34,470 bases of DNA from Geodermatophilus chilensis (GTDB lineage: Bacteria > Actinomycetota > Actinomycetes > Mycobacteriales > Geodermatophilaceae): NCBI RefSeq assembly GCF_002802985.1, contig NZ_NVPT01000037.1:1-34470 (forward strand). The letters are read 5' to 3'. Within the stretch, counting starts at the first letter, position 1. Each line of letters opens with the position of its first letter. The position numbers and the translations under genes are program-made. The notes beneath the pieces are model-generated. The model did no database searches, was not told the origin of the DNA, and was given only the letters and a program-made list of their open reading frames with translations. Below, piece after piece: positions 13,727 to 21,578 of the stretch.

Positions 13727-14971
13727 GTGAGGCGCGTCGAGGCCGGGGTGGTCCGCCCGGGCTGGGAGGCCGAGATCGAGGCCCAGGGACTGGTCTACAA
13801 CCGCACCGAGCTGCCCGGCGGAGAGGTGCGCAGCTACTGGCGCGAGGGGCCGTTCTACGACTTCACGATGGCCGAGGTCGAGCGGCTCGAGGGCTGGGTC
13901 GCCCAGCTGTTCGAGATGTGCGTGGCGGCCGGCGACCACGTCATCGAGTACGACCTGTTCGACCGGATGGGCATCCCGCCGATCGCCCGCCCGGAGATCC
14001 GCCGCACCTGGGAGGCCGAGCCGCCCAGCGTCTACGGACGCTTCGACCTGCGCTACGACGGCCAGGGGCCGCCCAAGCTGCTGGAGTTCAACGCCGACAC
14101 CCCGACCGGCCTGGTCGAGTCCGCTGTCACCCAGTGGAACTGGCACCTGTTCACCGGGCAGGGCGCCGACCAGTGGAACGCCCTGCACGAGAGGCTCGTC
14201 GCCGCCTGGCAGCGCAACCTGCTGCGCTGGGAGCGGCGCACCGGCGTCCGCCCGCGGGTGCACCTGGCCTGGACGTCGGAGGAGCGTTCCGGCGAGGACC
14301 GGATGACCGTCGCCTACCTCATGGACACCGTCGTTCAGGCCGGCTACCAGGCCGTCGAGCTGCTGGTCGAGGACATCGCGCTGGATCCCGGCGACGGCCG
14401 CTTCTACGACCCGCAGGGCCGCCACCTCGACGTCGTCTTCAAGCTCTACCCCTGGGAGTGGCTGATCGAGGACGAGTTCGGCCCCGCCGTCCTCGCCGAC
14501 GCCGCCCGCCCGGGCGGCACCACCTGGGTGGAGCCGGCCTACAAGATGCTGTGGAGCACCAAGGCGCTGCTGCCGGTGCTCTGGCAGCTGTTCGGCAGCG
14601 ACCCGGCGCTGTCCCCGCTGCTGCTGCCGGCCTACTTCGCCGACGAGATGCCGTCCTCCTGGCGTACCTACGTGCGCAAGCCGCTGTGGGGCCGGGAGGG
14701 CGCCAACGTCCAGATCGTCCGCGACGGGCAGGTGGCCGTGGAGCTGCCCGGCCGGTACGGCACCGAGGGCTGGGTCGTACAGGAGTTCGCGCCGCTGCCG
14801 GACTTCGCCGGCATCGACGGTCCGCACCACCCGGTGCTGGGCGCCTGGGTGGTCGACGGCGAGCCGGCCGGCCTGGGTATCCGGGAGAGCGACGGGCTGG
14901 TCACCGACAACCTGAGCTTCTTCGTGCCGCACACGGTCGACGTCACCGCTCCGCAGGCCGGCCCCCGGTAG
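13727..14971 (+). CDS. Glutathionylspermidine synthase-like ATP-grasp enzyme (YgiC-like)
   Basis: 414 residues, close to YgiC/YjfC and the synthetase half of Gsp. Recognisable segments are the N-terminal FYDFTMAEVERLE, the RFDLRYDGQGPPKLLEFNADTPTGLVES block (preATP-grasp substrate site), VFKLYPWEWLIEDEFG, the WVEPAYKMLWSTKALLPVLW stretch, and VRKPLWGREGANVQIVRDG, a likely ATP-grasp glycine loop. The family forms amide bonds using ATP; what YgiC-like members join is not established, and actinobacteria generally lack glutathione, so a glutathione substrate is unlikely. GTG at 13727 with GGAGGGGTGA upstream. It lies 98 bases after the YgiB-like lipoprotein and just before the deazaflavin nitroreductase gene. 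Confidence 0.88.
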   Translation: MRRVEAGVVRPGWEAEIEAQGLVYNRTELPGGEVRSYWREGPFYDFTMAEVERLEGWVAQLFEMCVAAGDHVIEYDLFDRMGIPPIARPEIRRTWEAEPPSVYGRFDLRYDGQGPPKLLEFNADTPTGLVESAVTQWNWHLFTGQGADQWNALHERLVAAWQRNLLRWERRTGVRPRVHLAWTSEERSGEDRMTVAYLMDTVVQAGYQAVELLVEDIALDPGDGRFYDPQGRHLDVVFKLYPWEWLIEDEFGPAVLADAARPGGTTWVEPAYKMLWSTKALLPVLWQLFGSDPALSPLLLPAYFADEMPSSWRTYVRKPLWGREGANVQIVRDGQVAVELPGRYGTEGWVVQEFAPLPDFAGIDGPHHPVLGAWVVDGEPAGLGIRESDGLVTDNLSFFVPHTVDVTAPQAGPR

Positions 14972-14977
14972 CCGACC

Positions 14978-14983
14978 TACGGT
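14978..14983 (+). promoter_or_regulatory. -10 element of a probable leaderless gene
   Basis: TACGGT, fitting TANNNT, ends six bases before the ATG at 14990. That puts the transcription start at or next to the start codon; no ribosome site is present, so the nitroreductase gene is probably leaderless. Confidence 0.55.
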
Positions 14984-14989
14984 CGGGGC

Positions 14990-15451
14990 ATGCCGTTGGA
15001 AGGTGAGTACGAGCCCAGTCCTGACCGCCGGTCGCGCGAGCAGGTCGAGCGCTACGAGGCGACCGGGGGCCGGGAGGCCAGCACCCTGGAGGACACCGGG
15101 CTGCCGGTGGCCGTCTTCACGACCCGTGGCGCGTCGAGCGGGAAGGTGCGCAAGACGCCGCTCATGCGGGTCGAGCACGGCGGGGCCTACGCGATGGTGG
15201 GCTCGCAGGGCGGGGCTCCGGAGGACCCGGCGTGGGTGGCCAACCTCCGCACGCACCCCGACCAGGTCACCGTGCAGGACGGGCCCGAGCCGTGGGACGG
15301 CGTGGCTCGCGAGGTCACCGGTGAGGAGAAGCGGCAGTGGTGGGAGCGGGCCGTGGCCGCCTACCCGCCGTACGCCGAGTACCAGCAGAGGACCGACCGG
15401 GAGATCCCGGTCTTCGTCGTGGAGCGGGCCGACCCCGCCAACCCCGCCTAG
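14990..15451 (+). CDS. Deazaflavin (F420)-dependent nitroreductase family protein
   Basis: 153 residues. The split-barrel Ddn fold is visible in VAVFTTRGASSGKVRKTPLMRVEHGGAYAMVGSQGGAPEDPAWVANLRTHPDQVTVQ (about 40-96), the classic DDN/FDOR-B signature where the Gly-Lys-x-Arg-Lys-Thr stretch and SQGGAP loop bind the F420 cofactor. The C-terminus (KRQWWERAVAAYPPYAEYQQRTDREIPVFVVER) also matches. Members transfer hydride from F420H2 to quinones or nitroaromatics, or only bind the cofactor; the physiological substrate is unknown. The start is supported by the -10 TACGGT immediately upstream (leaderless). Hairpin 15458-15480 follows the stop. Confidence 0.93.
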   Translation: MPLEGEYEPSPDRRSREQVERYEATGGREASTLEDTGLPVAVFTTRGASSGKVRKTPLMRVEHGGAYAMVGSQGGAPEDPAWVANLRTHPDQVTVQDGPEPWDGVAREVTGEEKRQWWERAVAAYPPYAEYQQRTDREIPVFVVERADPANPA

Positions 15452-15457
15452 GGAAGG

Positions 15458-15480
15458 CCGGCTGAGCCCGGGTCAGCCGG
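15458..15480 (+). terminator. Hairpin after the nitroreductase gene
   Basis: CCGGCTGA and TCAGCCGG, 8 bp with a 7-base GC loop, seven bases after the stop codon. The rest of the gap to 15609 shows no gene. Confidence 0.6.
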
Positions 15481-15609
15481 GGAGCCGTCGCCAGGTCGTC
15501 GTCCCCCGGCCCCGGGAGCCCGGACGCCGCCGACCATCCGGCACGACCGGCGACCGGGTGCGGCGGTTCGCCCGCCCGGTGGCGATCGGCGTCCTCGGGC
15601 CCCGGCGGC

Positions 15610-16671
15610 TCACGGCAGGGCGGCCGCCACCCCCGGGATCGCGGCGGCGACCTCGTCGGGGAACGTCGTGAACGGGGTGGCGACGACCGTCCGCCGCGCC
15701 CCGCGGCCCTGCCACGCCCAGGTGCCCAGCACCCGCCCCCGGTGGACGACGGTCGGCCGGAAGACGCCGTTACCGCCGGGCACGATCCGGTCGGCGAACT
15801 CCGGCGGGACGGCGCAGCTGCGGTCGGCGTAGCCGAGGACGAACTCGTCGAAGCCGGGCAGCAGGAACAGCCCGGCGGCCTCCGCCCGGTGCGCGGCCAG
15901 CAGGTCGGCGGTCTCGGGCGCCAGCAGGTGCTCGCGGCCGTCGACCTCGACGGCGGCCAGCCGGTCGCGGACGGCGGCCACGCCGGCGCGGACCTCGCCC
16001 AGTGGCAGCCCGGCCCAGCGGGCGAGGTCGGCGACCGTGGCCGGGCCGTGGCCGCGGAAGTACCGCAGCGCGAGCTCGGCCAGGCCGGCGTCCCGGTCCA
16101 GCCGCCGCGGCGCGGTCACCCACTCGTCGAGCAGCACGAACGCCTGGTCGCCGTCGTCCATCGGTCCGAGGCAGAGGGTGCCGGTCTGCGCGAGGTACCA
16201 GAGCAGGTGGTAGCCGCGCTGCCCGGTGACGGCGACGCCGCCCTCGGACATCGCGGCCAGCAGTTCCCTGCGCCTGCAGCGCCGCCCGCCGGCCAGTGCC
16301 GCGACGACCAGCTCGCGCGCCCGCTCGGTGTCGGCCTCGGTCAGCCCCAGCCGGGCCCGTCGCTGCGCCGCGCCGGCGAGCACCCGGGGGCCGAGCAGGT
16401 CGAGCATCCAGGGCAGGTCCTCGGCGGGCAGCAGGTGCAGCGTGCCGCGCATCGGCCAGGAGCGGACCACCTCCCCGGCGTCCAGCGCCGCCTCCACCCC
16501 GCCCCGCGTGCGCTCCGCCGTCCGCAGGGCCACCGACGTCAGCGCGCCGGGCAGGTCCTGCCCCTGCACGCACGTGAGCAGCCGCACCGCCTCGGTCGCC
16601 GTGGCCGGGGGTGGCCCGGCGACCCGCTGGGCCACCAGCCGGAGGAGCGCCAGGTCGCGGGCCGTCGTCAC
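15610..16671 (-). CDS. AlkZ/YcaQ-like winged-helix DNA-binding protein (PF06224)
   Basis: 353 residues. Family segments are CVQGQDLPGALTSVALR near residue 34 (with a Q-G-Q matching the QxQ catalytic motif of AlkZ glycosylases), VVRSWPMRGTLHLLPAEDLPWML (about 68-90), the YHLLWYLAQTGTLCLGPMDDGDQAFVLLDEW wing region, and the C-terminal GLFLLPGFDEFVLGYADRS and HRGRVLGTWAW strands. Characterised relatives (S. sahachiroi AlkZ, E. coli YcaQ) are DNA glycosylases that open interstrand crosslinks or remove bulky alkyl adducts; many actinobacterial paralogues (AlkX type) remain unassigned. GTG or ATG start at 16671; no obvious ribosome site. Convergent with the nitroreductase gene. Confidence 0.88.
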   Translation of the reverse strand: MTTARDLALLRLVAQRVAGPPPATATEAVRLLTCVQGQDLPGALTSVALRTAERTRGGVEAALDAGEVVRSWPMRGTLHLLPAEDLPWMLDLLGPRVLAGAAQRRARLGLTEADTERARELVVAALAGGRRCRRRELLAAMSEGGVAVTGQRGYHLLWYLAQTGTLCLGPMDDGDQAFVLLDEWVTAPRRLDRDAGLAELALRYFRGHGPATVADLARWAGLPLGEVRAGVAAVRDRLAAVEVDGREHLLAPETADLLAAHRAEAAGLFLLPGFDEFVLGYADRSCAVPPEFADRIVPGGNGVFRPTVVHRGRVLGTWAWQGRGARRTVVATPFTTFPDEVAAAIPGVAAALP

Positions 16672-16721
16672 GTCCGGGGAGCCTGCCAGCGGGGTCCGAC
16701 GATCGGGGCCCGCGGCACGGT

Positions 16722-16752
16722 GGGGGCCCGGGCACCGGGTGCCCGGGCCCCC
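16722..16752 (-). terminator. 14-bp GC hairpin terminator after the surface-protein gene
   Basis: Arms GGGGGCCCGGGCAC (16722-16735) and its complement (16739-16752) with a 3-base loop, seven bases past the stop of the minus-strand surface-protein gene. A further GCAC/GTGC pair extends it after a bulge. Confidence 0.8.
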
Positions 16753-16758
16753 GTGCGG

Positions 16759-18171
16759 TCAGCGCCGCCCGGTGCGCAGCCGGCGGCCGACCGCGGCCAG
16801 CAGCCCCGCCGCGACCGCCAGGAGGCCGGCTGCCGCGGCCACCGGGCCGCCCGCGCCGGTGGACGACGACGGCCGCACGCCCGCGACCGCGGTCGACCCC
16901 GTGCCGCAGGCCGCGCCCGCAGCCGGGCCCTCGCCCGCCGCCCCACCGGGCGCGGACCCCGTGCCGTCGCGGCCCCCGCCGTCCTGGGGAGCCCGGTGGC
17001 CCGCCGTCGGCGCGCCGCAGTCGACGTCCCCACCGGAGGAGCCGGGCGTGCCGCCGTACTCGCTGCCGCTGCCGCTGCCGCTGCCGCCGTACCCGCCGCC
17101 GCTGCCGGTGCCCGGACCGCGGAGACCGGCACCGGGTGCCGTGCCGGGGAGCGGAGTCGGACCGTCGTTGCCGGGAGCCTCCCCGTCCCCGTCCCCGCCG
17201 GGCCGGCCGAACAGGTCGACCGGCAGCGTGACCCGCACCAGGAGGTCGCCGAGCGTGCCCGTCCGGCCCTCGTCGACCGGCACGGTCACCACCGAGCCGG
17301 AGCCCGGTCCGCCGCCGAGGAGCCCACCGAGGTCGACGTCCACGGTGGTGCCGGACAGCGTGTCCCCACCGAGCAGCCCGCCGAGCAGACCCCCGGTGTC
17401 GATCGGCACGCTCAGCGCCGGCTCGCGGTCCCCGGCCGGGTCCTGCTCGGGCCGTCCGTCGCCGACCAGCCCGCCCACCTGAACGTCGACGTCGTCGCCG
17501 GACAGCGGGCCGCGGCCCTCGCCGCCGGGCAGCGGCAGGGCGACGGTGGTCGGGCGGTCGCCGTCGAGGCCGGCCGGCAGGGTGAGGACCGTGTCCGGCG
17601 ACGTCGTGCCGTCGGCGTTCCCGATGGTGACCGTGTCCTCGAGGTCCAGGAGCACGCCCGATCCGCCCGGTCCCGGCACGATCGGCTCGGCCAGGTCGAC
17701 GTCCACCTCCAGGCCCGACAGCGGGTCGCCGTCGAGGACCTGGCCGAGGTCCCCCGTGACGACCGGTGCGGTCACCGTCGTCCCGGCGGTGCCCCCGCCC
17801 GAGGTGTTGACCGGGACGGTGACCGTCAGGCCGTCCCGGGGGTCGGGGGGCGCGTCGGTGGCCTCGGTGACGCGGATCGGGACGCTGACGCCGCCGGTCC
17901 CGTCCTGCCCGAGCAGCGTCGTCCCGGGGTCGGTGTTCGTGTCGATCGGGAGGCTGGCACCGCCGTCCCCGCCGATCGCGAGGTCCTCGCCGGTGCCGGT
18001 CACGACCGGCGTCCCGACGGTGGCGTCCTCTCGCACGGGGACGGTCGCCGTGGCGCCGAGGACGTCGGCGCTCAGGTCGTTCTCGTCGGCCGCCGCGACC
18101 CCCGCTCCGGCAGCCAGCAGGCCACCGGTGAGCAGGGCCGTGCGCAGGCCGCGCTGTACCCATCTGTTCAT
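16759..18171 (-). CDS. Large secreted, Gly/Val/Asp-repeat surface protein
   Basis: 470 residues. The signal peptide MNRWVQRGLRTALLTGGLLAAGAGVAAADE is clear. The body is built of degenerate Val/Pro-rich beta-type repeats (ATVPVRED, VSVPIRV, LTVTVPVNTS, VTLPVDLF) alternating with acidic Gly-rich loops (SGLEVDVDLAEP, SGTTVDVDLGG). It ends with a Gly/Ser/Pro-rich low-complexity linker, a final hydrophobic helix (GPVAAAAGLLAVAAGLLAAV) and a basic tail RRLRTGRR. That end looks like a wall-sorting or membrane anchor, though the preceding PSSSTG is not a canonical LPXTG. The repeats faintly recall chaplin-containing proteins, but no chaplin domain is seen. ATG at 18171 with GGAGAG upstream. Function unknown; probably a cell-surface or spore-surface coat protein. 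Confidence 0.72.
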   Translation of the reverse strand: MNRWVQRGLRTALLTGGLLAAGAGVAAADENDLSADVLGATATVPVREDATVGTPVVTGTGEDLAIGGDGGASLPIDTNTDPGTTLLGQDGTGGVSVPIRVTEATDAPPDPRDGLTVTVPVNTSGGGTAGTTVTAPVVTGDLGQVLDGDPLSGLEVDVDLAEPIVPGPGGSGVLLDLEDTVTIGNADGTTSPDTVLTLPAGLDGDRPTTVALPLPGGEGRGPLSGDDVDVQVGGLVGDGRPEQDPAGDREPALSVPIDTGGLLGGLLGGDTLSGTTVDVDLGGLLGGGPGSGSVVTVPVDEGRTGTLGDLLVRVTLPVDLFGRPGGDGDGEAPGNDGPTPLPGTAPGAGLRGPGTGSGGGYGGSGSGSGSEYGGTPGSSGGDVDCGAPTAGHRAPQDGGGRDGTGSAPGGAAGEGPAAGAACGTGSTAVAGVRPSSSTGAGGPVAAAAGLLAVAAGLLAAVGRRLRTGRR

Positions 18172-18256
18172 CGTTCGTCTCTCCAGGTCTGGGTGGACCG
18201 GCCCCGGGCGGGACCGGGTGACGTGCCGTTCCGGCATCGCGGCCGGAGGGCCGCAC

Positions 18257-19045
18257 TCAGTCGGGAGAGGAGGACGGGTCGACAGGGAGCGAGCGCACCG
18301 CGCCGGGAGCCGCGTCGGTGCGGTTCCCGACGGCGAGGAGGACGGCGGCCGGCAGGTCGCCGGGCAGGGCGGCGCTGCCGCCGTCGGGAGCCGGGGTGCC
18401 GCCGGCGCCCGAGGGCACCGGAACGGCCGGCAGCGGGGCCACCGGGGGCGCGGGCGCCGGGTCCGAGCCGTCGGCGTCGGCGGCGGGAGCCGTGCCGTCG
18501 CCGGGGGCCGGCGCACCGGCGGGCGTCGGCCCGTCCGTCGCGGGAGCGGGCTCCGGCGACGCCGGGCCGGCCGGCGGCGCGAGGAACGGGTCGGCCGCGG
18601 GAGGTGCGTCCACGACGACGACGGGTGCCGCGACGCCGCCGGGTACCTCGGGGGCAGGGGGTACCACGGCGACGCCGGGCGTCGGGGGGACGACGTCGGC
18701 CACCATCGGCGCGACGACCTCGGTCACCACCGGCTCGACCACGCCGGCCATGACCGGCCGGACGACGGACGTGCGGACGGGCTCGACGACCCGGGTCGCG
18801 ACCTCGGCCACCACCGGTTCGGCGACCGTGCGGACGACGTCGGTCAGGGGCACGGTCGGGTCGACGACCCGGTCGGGGGTCGGCACCGGGGCGCCCGCGA
18901 GGGGTGCGACGGGTGCGGCGGGCTCCTCGGCGGAGGCCGTGGAGGCGCCGGCGAGCCAGAGGGCGGCCCCGACGGCGATCAACAGCCCCGCGCGGAGGAG
19001 ACCCCGGCGGGCCGCGGACAGCAGGCGAGGAGCGTCGTCGTCCAC
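18257..19045 (-). CDS. Secreted Pro/Ala/Val-rich protein, unknown function
   Basis: 262 residues. The N-terminal RRGLLRAGLLIAVGAALWLAGASTASAEE forms a signal peptide with an Ala-x-Ala site. A region of Val-rich short repeats follows (about 60-120: VVRTVAEPVVAEVATRVVEPVRTSVVRPVMAGVVEPVVTEVVAP), with period about 10-12 residues around the xVVxPVV motif, possibly coiled or beta-helical. The rest (about 125-262) is a disordered Pro/Ala/Gly tail. GTG at 19045 with GTGAGGG upstream. It lies 85 bases before the larger surface protein gene, in the same direction, so the two may be co-transcribed and act on the cell surface. I recognise no family. Confidence 0.65.
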   Translation of the reverse strand: MDDDAPRLLSAARRGLLRAGLLIAVGAALWLAGASTASAEEPAAPVAPLAGAPVPTPDRVVDPTVPLTDVVRTVAEPVVAEVATRVVEPVRTSVVRPVMAGVVEPVVTEVVAPMVADVVPPTPGVAVVPPAPEVPGGVAAPVVVVDAPPAADPFLAPPAGPASPEPAPATDGPTPAGAPAPGDGTAPAADADGSDPAPAPPVAPLPAVPVPSGAGGTPAPDGGSAALPGDLPAAVLLAVGNRTDAAPGAVRSLPVDPSSSPD

Positions 19046-19220
19046 GCCCTCACCCCCACTGTCCGTGCTCTTGCGGTTACGGCCAGGCTAGGAACGGGGA
19101 GGCCGCGGCCGCGCGCCGAGACGGGTCACCCGACCGGGTGGATCCCGCCCGGCTCCCGTGACCCAACGGAAGGGCTGCAGCTCAGCGCGCCGGCGGGCGC
19201 GGCCCTGGGAGGATGCCGCT

Positions 19221-19817
19221 GTGCAGGCAGCGGACTGGGACGCGCGCTACGCCGCGCAGCAGCAGTGGTCGGCCGAGCCCAACGCGCTGGTGGCCGAGCT
19301 GCTGGCCGACCTGCCGCCCGGCGCGGCGGTCGACCTGGCGGCGGGGGAGGGGCGGCACGCGCTGTGGCTGGCCGGGCGCGGCTGGCGGGTGACGGCGGTC
19401 GACTTCTCCGCGGCCGGGCTGGCCCGGGGCCGCGGCCGGCCCGGCGCCGAACGCGTCACGTGGGTGACCGCCGACGTCCTGGGGTGGGAGGCGCAGCCCG
19501 GGTCACTGGACCTGGTGCTCGTCGCCTACCTGCACCTGCCGGAGGCGGAGACCACCGCGCTGCTGCGCCGCTCGGTCGGCTGGCTGCGGCCCGGCGGGCG
19601 GCTGCTCGTCCTGGGCCACGACGCCGACAACGTCGCGCACGGCGTCGGCGGGCCCCAGGACCCGGCGATCCTGCACAGCGTCGCGCGGCTGGCACCGGTG
19701 GCCGAACTGCTCGACGTCGACCGGCTGGAGCAGGTGCGGCGGGGGACGCCGGCAGGCACCGCGCTGGACACCCTGCTGCTGGGCCGCCGCAGCCGGCCGG
19801 CCGGCCGCCGGCGGTAG
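19221..19817 (+). CDS. Class I SAM-dependent methyltransferase
   Basis: 198 residues, a compact Rossmann methyltransferase. Motif I is AVDLAAGEGRHALWLAGRG (about 34-52), followed by the acidic strand VTAVDFS, motif II/III around VTADVLGWEAQPGSLDLVLVAYLHLP, and post-motif LRRSVGWLRPGGRLLVLGHDADN. It resembles the TehB/thiopurine-type small methyltransferases, but the acceptor cannot be told. GTG at 19221 is chosen because residues from there (VQAADWDARYAAQQQWSAEPN) match the family's usual start, and a -10-like GAGGAT ends six bases before it (possible leaderless gene). The small membrane peptide gene follows after 10 bases. Confidence 0.88.
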   Translation: MQAADWDARYAAQQQWSAEPNALVAELLADLPPGAAVDLAAGEGRHALWLAGRGWRVTAVDFSAAGLARGRGRPGAERVTWVTADVLGWEAQPGSLDLVLVAYLHLPEAETTALLRRSVGWLRPGGRLLVLGHDADNVAHGVGGPQDPAILHSVARLAPVAELLDVDRLEQVRRGTPAGTALDTLLLGRRSRPAGRRR

Positions 19818-19820
19818 CGT
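19815..19820 (+). promoter_or_regulatory. -10 element for the small membrane peptide
   Basis: TAGCGT fits TANNNT and lies seven bases before GTG 19828, so a leaderless transcript is possible. The element uses the TAG stop codon of the methyltransferase gene. Confidence 0.4.
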
Positions 19821-19827
19821 GCGGTCC

Positions 19828-19953
19828 GTGATGGGGATGGGCGGGGCCGGCGGCCCGGACGCGCAGCGGCGCCGGCGGCTGGTCGCCGCGATCGTGGTGC
19901 TGGCGATGCTGCTGACCGTCGCGGCCACGGTGCTGTCGATCGCGCTGGGCTGA
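19828..19953 (+). CDS. Small single-pass membrane peptide (about 40 residues)
   Basis: Read from GTG 19828 (41 residues) or ATG 19831 (40). Sequence layout is a Gly/Met-rich start (MGMGGAGGPDAQ), a basic cluster RRRR, and a hydrophobic helix of about 22 residues (LVAAIVVLAMLLTVAATVLSIAL) ending in Gly. The positive-inside rule predicts the N-terminus in the cytoplasm. No ribosome site, but a -10-like TAGCGT stands directly before it. Third-position GC bias is consistent with coding. Its TGA stop is the first base triplet of palindromic element copy C, as for other real genes here, which supports it as a gene. Function unknown. Confidence 0.65.
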   Translation: MMGMGGAGGPDAQRRRRLVAAIVVLAMLLTVAATVLSIALG

Positions 19954-20016
19954 AAGAGGACCTCCCTGCCCTCCGTCGCTCGCAGGCTCGCGGCGGGACC
20001 CTGCAGGGAGGCCGCC
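19951..20016 (+). repeat. Stop-anchored palindromic element, copy C
   Basis: Starts at the TGA of the small peptide gene, TGAAAGAGGACC. Outer arms CCTCCCTGC (19961-19969) and GCAGGGAGG (20003-20011) pair perfectly. The inner core CTCGCAGGCTCGCGGCGGGACC is shared with copies A and D. It lies between convergent genes; a second, partial hairpin (TCACCGC.../...GCGGTGA) runs into the 3' end of the next gene. Confidence 0.8.
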
Positions 20017-20024
20017 TGTCCCTC

Positions 20025-21398
20025 TCACCGCTCGTGAGCTCGCGGTGAGCCGTCGGACGGGGGCGTGGGGTGGTCGGCCCGCCGCCTCGCCGACGGTCCG
20101 GGGGGTGCCGCGCCGGCGAGGTGCGCGGCGAACCAGTCGCGGGCGAGCTCCGCGGCCGTCTGCAGCGTGCCCGGCTCCTCGAACAGGTGCGAGGCGCCGG
20201 GGACGACGGCCAGCCGGTTCGTGCACCGCAGCCGGGTCTGCGCCTCCCGGTTGAGCTCGAGCACCTGCTCGTCGTGGCCGCCCACGACGAGCAGCGTCGG
20301 TGCCCGCACGTCGGCCAGCGCCGGGCCGGCCAGGTCGGGGCGCCCGCCGCGGCTGACCACCGCCCGCACGGCGTCGTCCCGCGCCGCCGCGACCAGGGCC
20401 GCCGCGGCGCCGGTGCTCGCGCCCAGGTACCCCAGCGGCAGGCCGGCGCACGAGGGCTGGGCGGCGGCCCAGTGGGCCACCGCGGCCAGCCGCCCGGCCA
20501 GCAGCTCGACGTCGAACACCGGGCCCCGCGCGGTCTCCTCGGCCGGGGTGAGCAGGTCGACCAGCAGCGTGGCCATCCCCGCCGAGCGCAGCACCTCGGC
20601 GACGGCGCGGTTGCGGGGGCTGTGCCGGCCGCTGCCGGTGCCGTGGGCGAAGACCACCAGCCCGTCGGCGTGCTCGGGGACGCTCAGGTGCCCCGGCAGT
20701 CCCTCGGGGCCGGCGTCGGCGACCACGTCCTCGTCCCGCGGGGTGGGGCTGCCCGCCGGGGGCGCCGGGGCGGGACGGCCCAGCAGTGCGCGGACCTCCT
20801 CCTCGTCGGTCGCCCGGAAGTCGGCGTAGGCCTGCCCGACCGCGGTGAAGCGCTGCGGGCTCTCCAGGCACACCACCCCGTCCACCGTCGGGGCGATGTC
20901 GGCCAGGGCGCGCGGCGAGCCGACGGGGGCGGCCAGGACCACGCGGGCGGCGCCGTGCGCCCGGACCACCGCGCAGGCGGCCCGGGCGGTGGCACCGGTC
21001 GCGATGCCGTCGTCCACCACCACCGCCGTCCGGCCCTCGAGCGGCAGCCGCGCCCGGTCGCCGCGCAGCTCCCGTGCCCGCCGCTCGAGCTCGGCGCGCT
21101 CGCGCCGCTCCACGTCGGCGAAGGTCGCCTCGTCGACCCGGCCGGCCTGCACCACGTCCTCGTTGACGACGAGCACGCCGTCCTCGCCGATCGCGCCCAT
21201 CGCCAGTTCCGGGCGGCGCGGCAGGCCGAGCTTGCGGACGAGGACCACGTCCAGCGGGGCGCCCAGGGCGCGGGCCACCTCCGCGGCGACCGGCACGCCG
21301 CCGCGGGGCAGGCCGAGCACGACGACGTCCCGGCCGGCGAGCGGCGCCATCCGGCGCCCCAGCTGCCGGCCCGCGTCCCTGCGGTCCTGGAACGGCAC
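20025..21398 (-). CDS. Phosphoribosyltransferase - alpha/beta hydrolase fusion protein
   Basis: 457 residues in two halves. N-terminal (about 1-210): type I phosphoribosyltransferase with the PRPP loop VVVDDGIATGAT (126-137) and LGLPRGGVPVAAEVA near the start. C-terminal (about 230-430): dienelactone-hydrolase-like alpha/beta hydrolase with nucleophile S328 (GASTG), acid D376 (GGHDEQV) and H404 (GASHLFEEPG). The acidic linker (PRDEDVVADAG) joins them. Proteins with this fusion occur in actinobacteria, often near stress or dormancy genes; no substrate is known. GTG at 21398 with GAGGAGG upstream; the first 20 codons of the longer frame are dropped. The last codons run into palindromic sequence (RAHER). 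Confidence 0.88.
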   Translation of the reverse strand: MPFQDRRDAGRQLGRRMAPLAGRDVVVLGLPRGGVPVAAEVARALGAPLDVVLVRKLGLPRRPELAMGAIGEDGVLVVNEDVVQAGRVDEATFADVERRERAELERRARELRGDRARLPLEGRTAVVVDDGIATGATARAACAVVRAHGAARVVLAAPVGSPRALADIAPTVDGVVCLESPQRFTAVGQAYADFRATDEEEVRALLGRPAPAPPAGSPTPRDEDVVADAGPEGLPGHLSVPEHADGLVVFAHGTGSGRHSPRNRAVAEVLRSAGMATLLVDLLTPAEETARGPVFDVELLAGRLAAVAHWAAAQPSCAGLPLGYLGASTGAAAALVAAARDDAVRAVVSRGGRPDLAGPALADVRAPTLLVVGGHDEQVLELNREAQTRLRCTNRLAVVPGASHLFEEPGTLQTAAELARDWFAAHLAGAAPPGPSARRRADHPTPPSDGSPRAHER

Positions 21399-21578
21399 CC
21401 GCGCCTCCTCGCGTCGGGACCCATGCTCACCCTCGTCCCGCCCGATCGCGATCCGCAACCCCGGGTTGCGTGCGTGACCTTGGTCCCTGGTGTGCGCGAC
21501 CCGCAGCGGTCACCGTTGGACGCCGGCGCCGATGGCGCCCGCCCGGACCTGATCCCGCGCGCACGGAGGCGCCCCCGC

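Noticed and set aside
15742-18753. 1003-residue plus-strand open frame
   Set aside because: Arg/Gly/Pro-rich shadow of the AlkZ-like and surface-protein genes; no ribosome site or domain.
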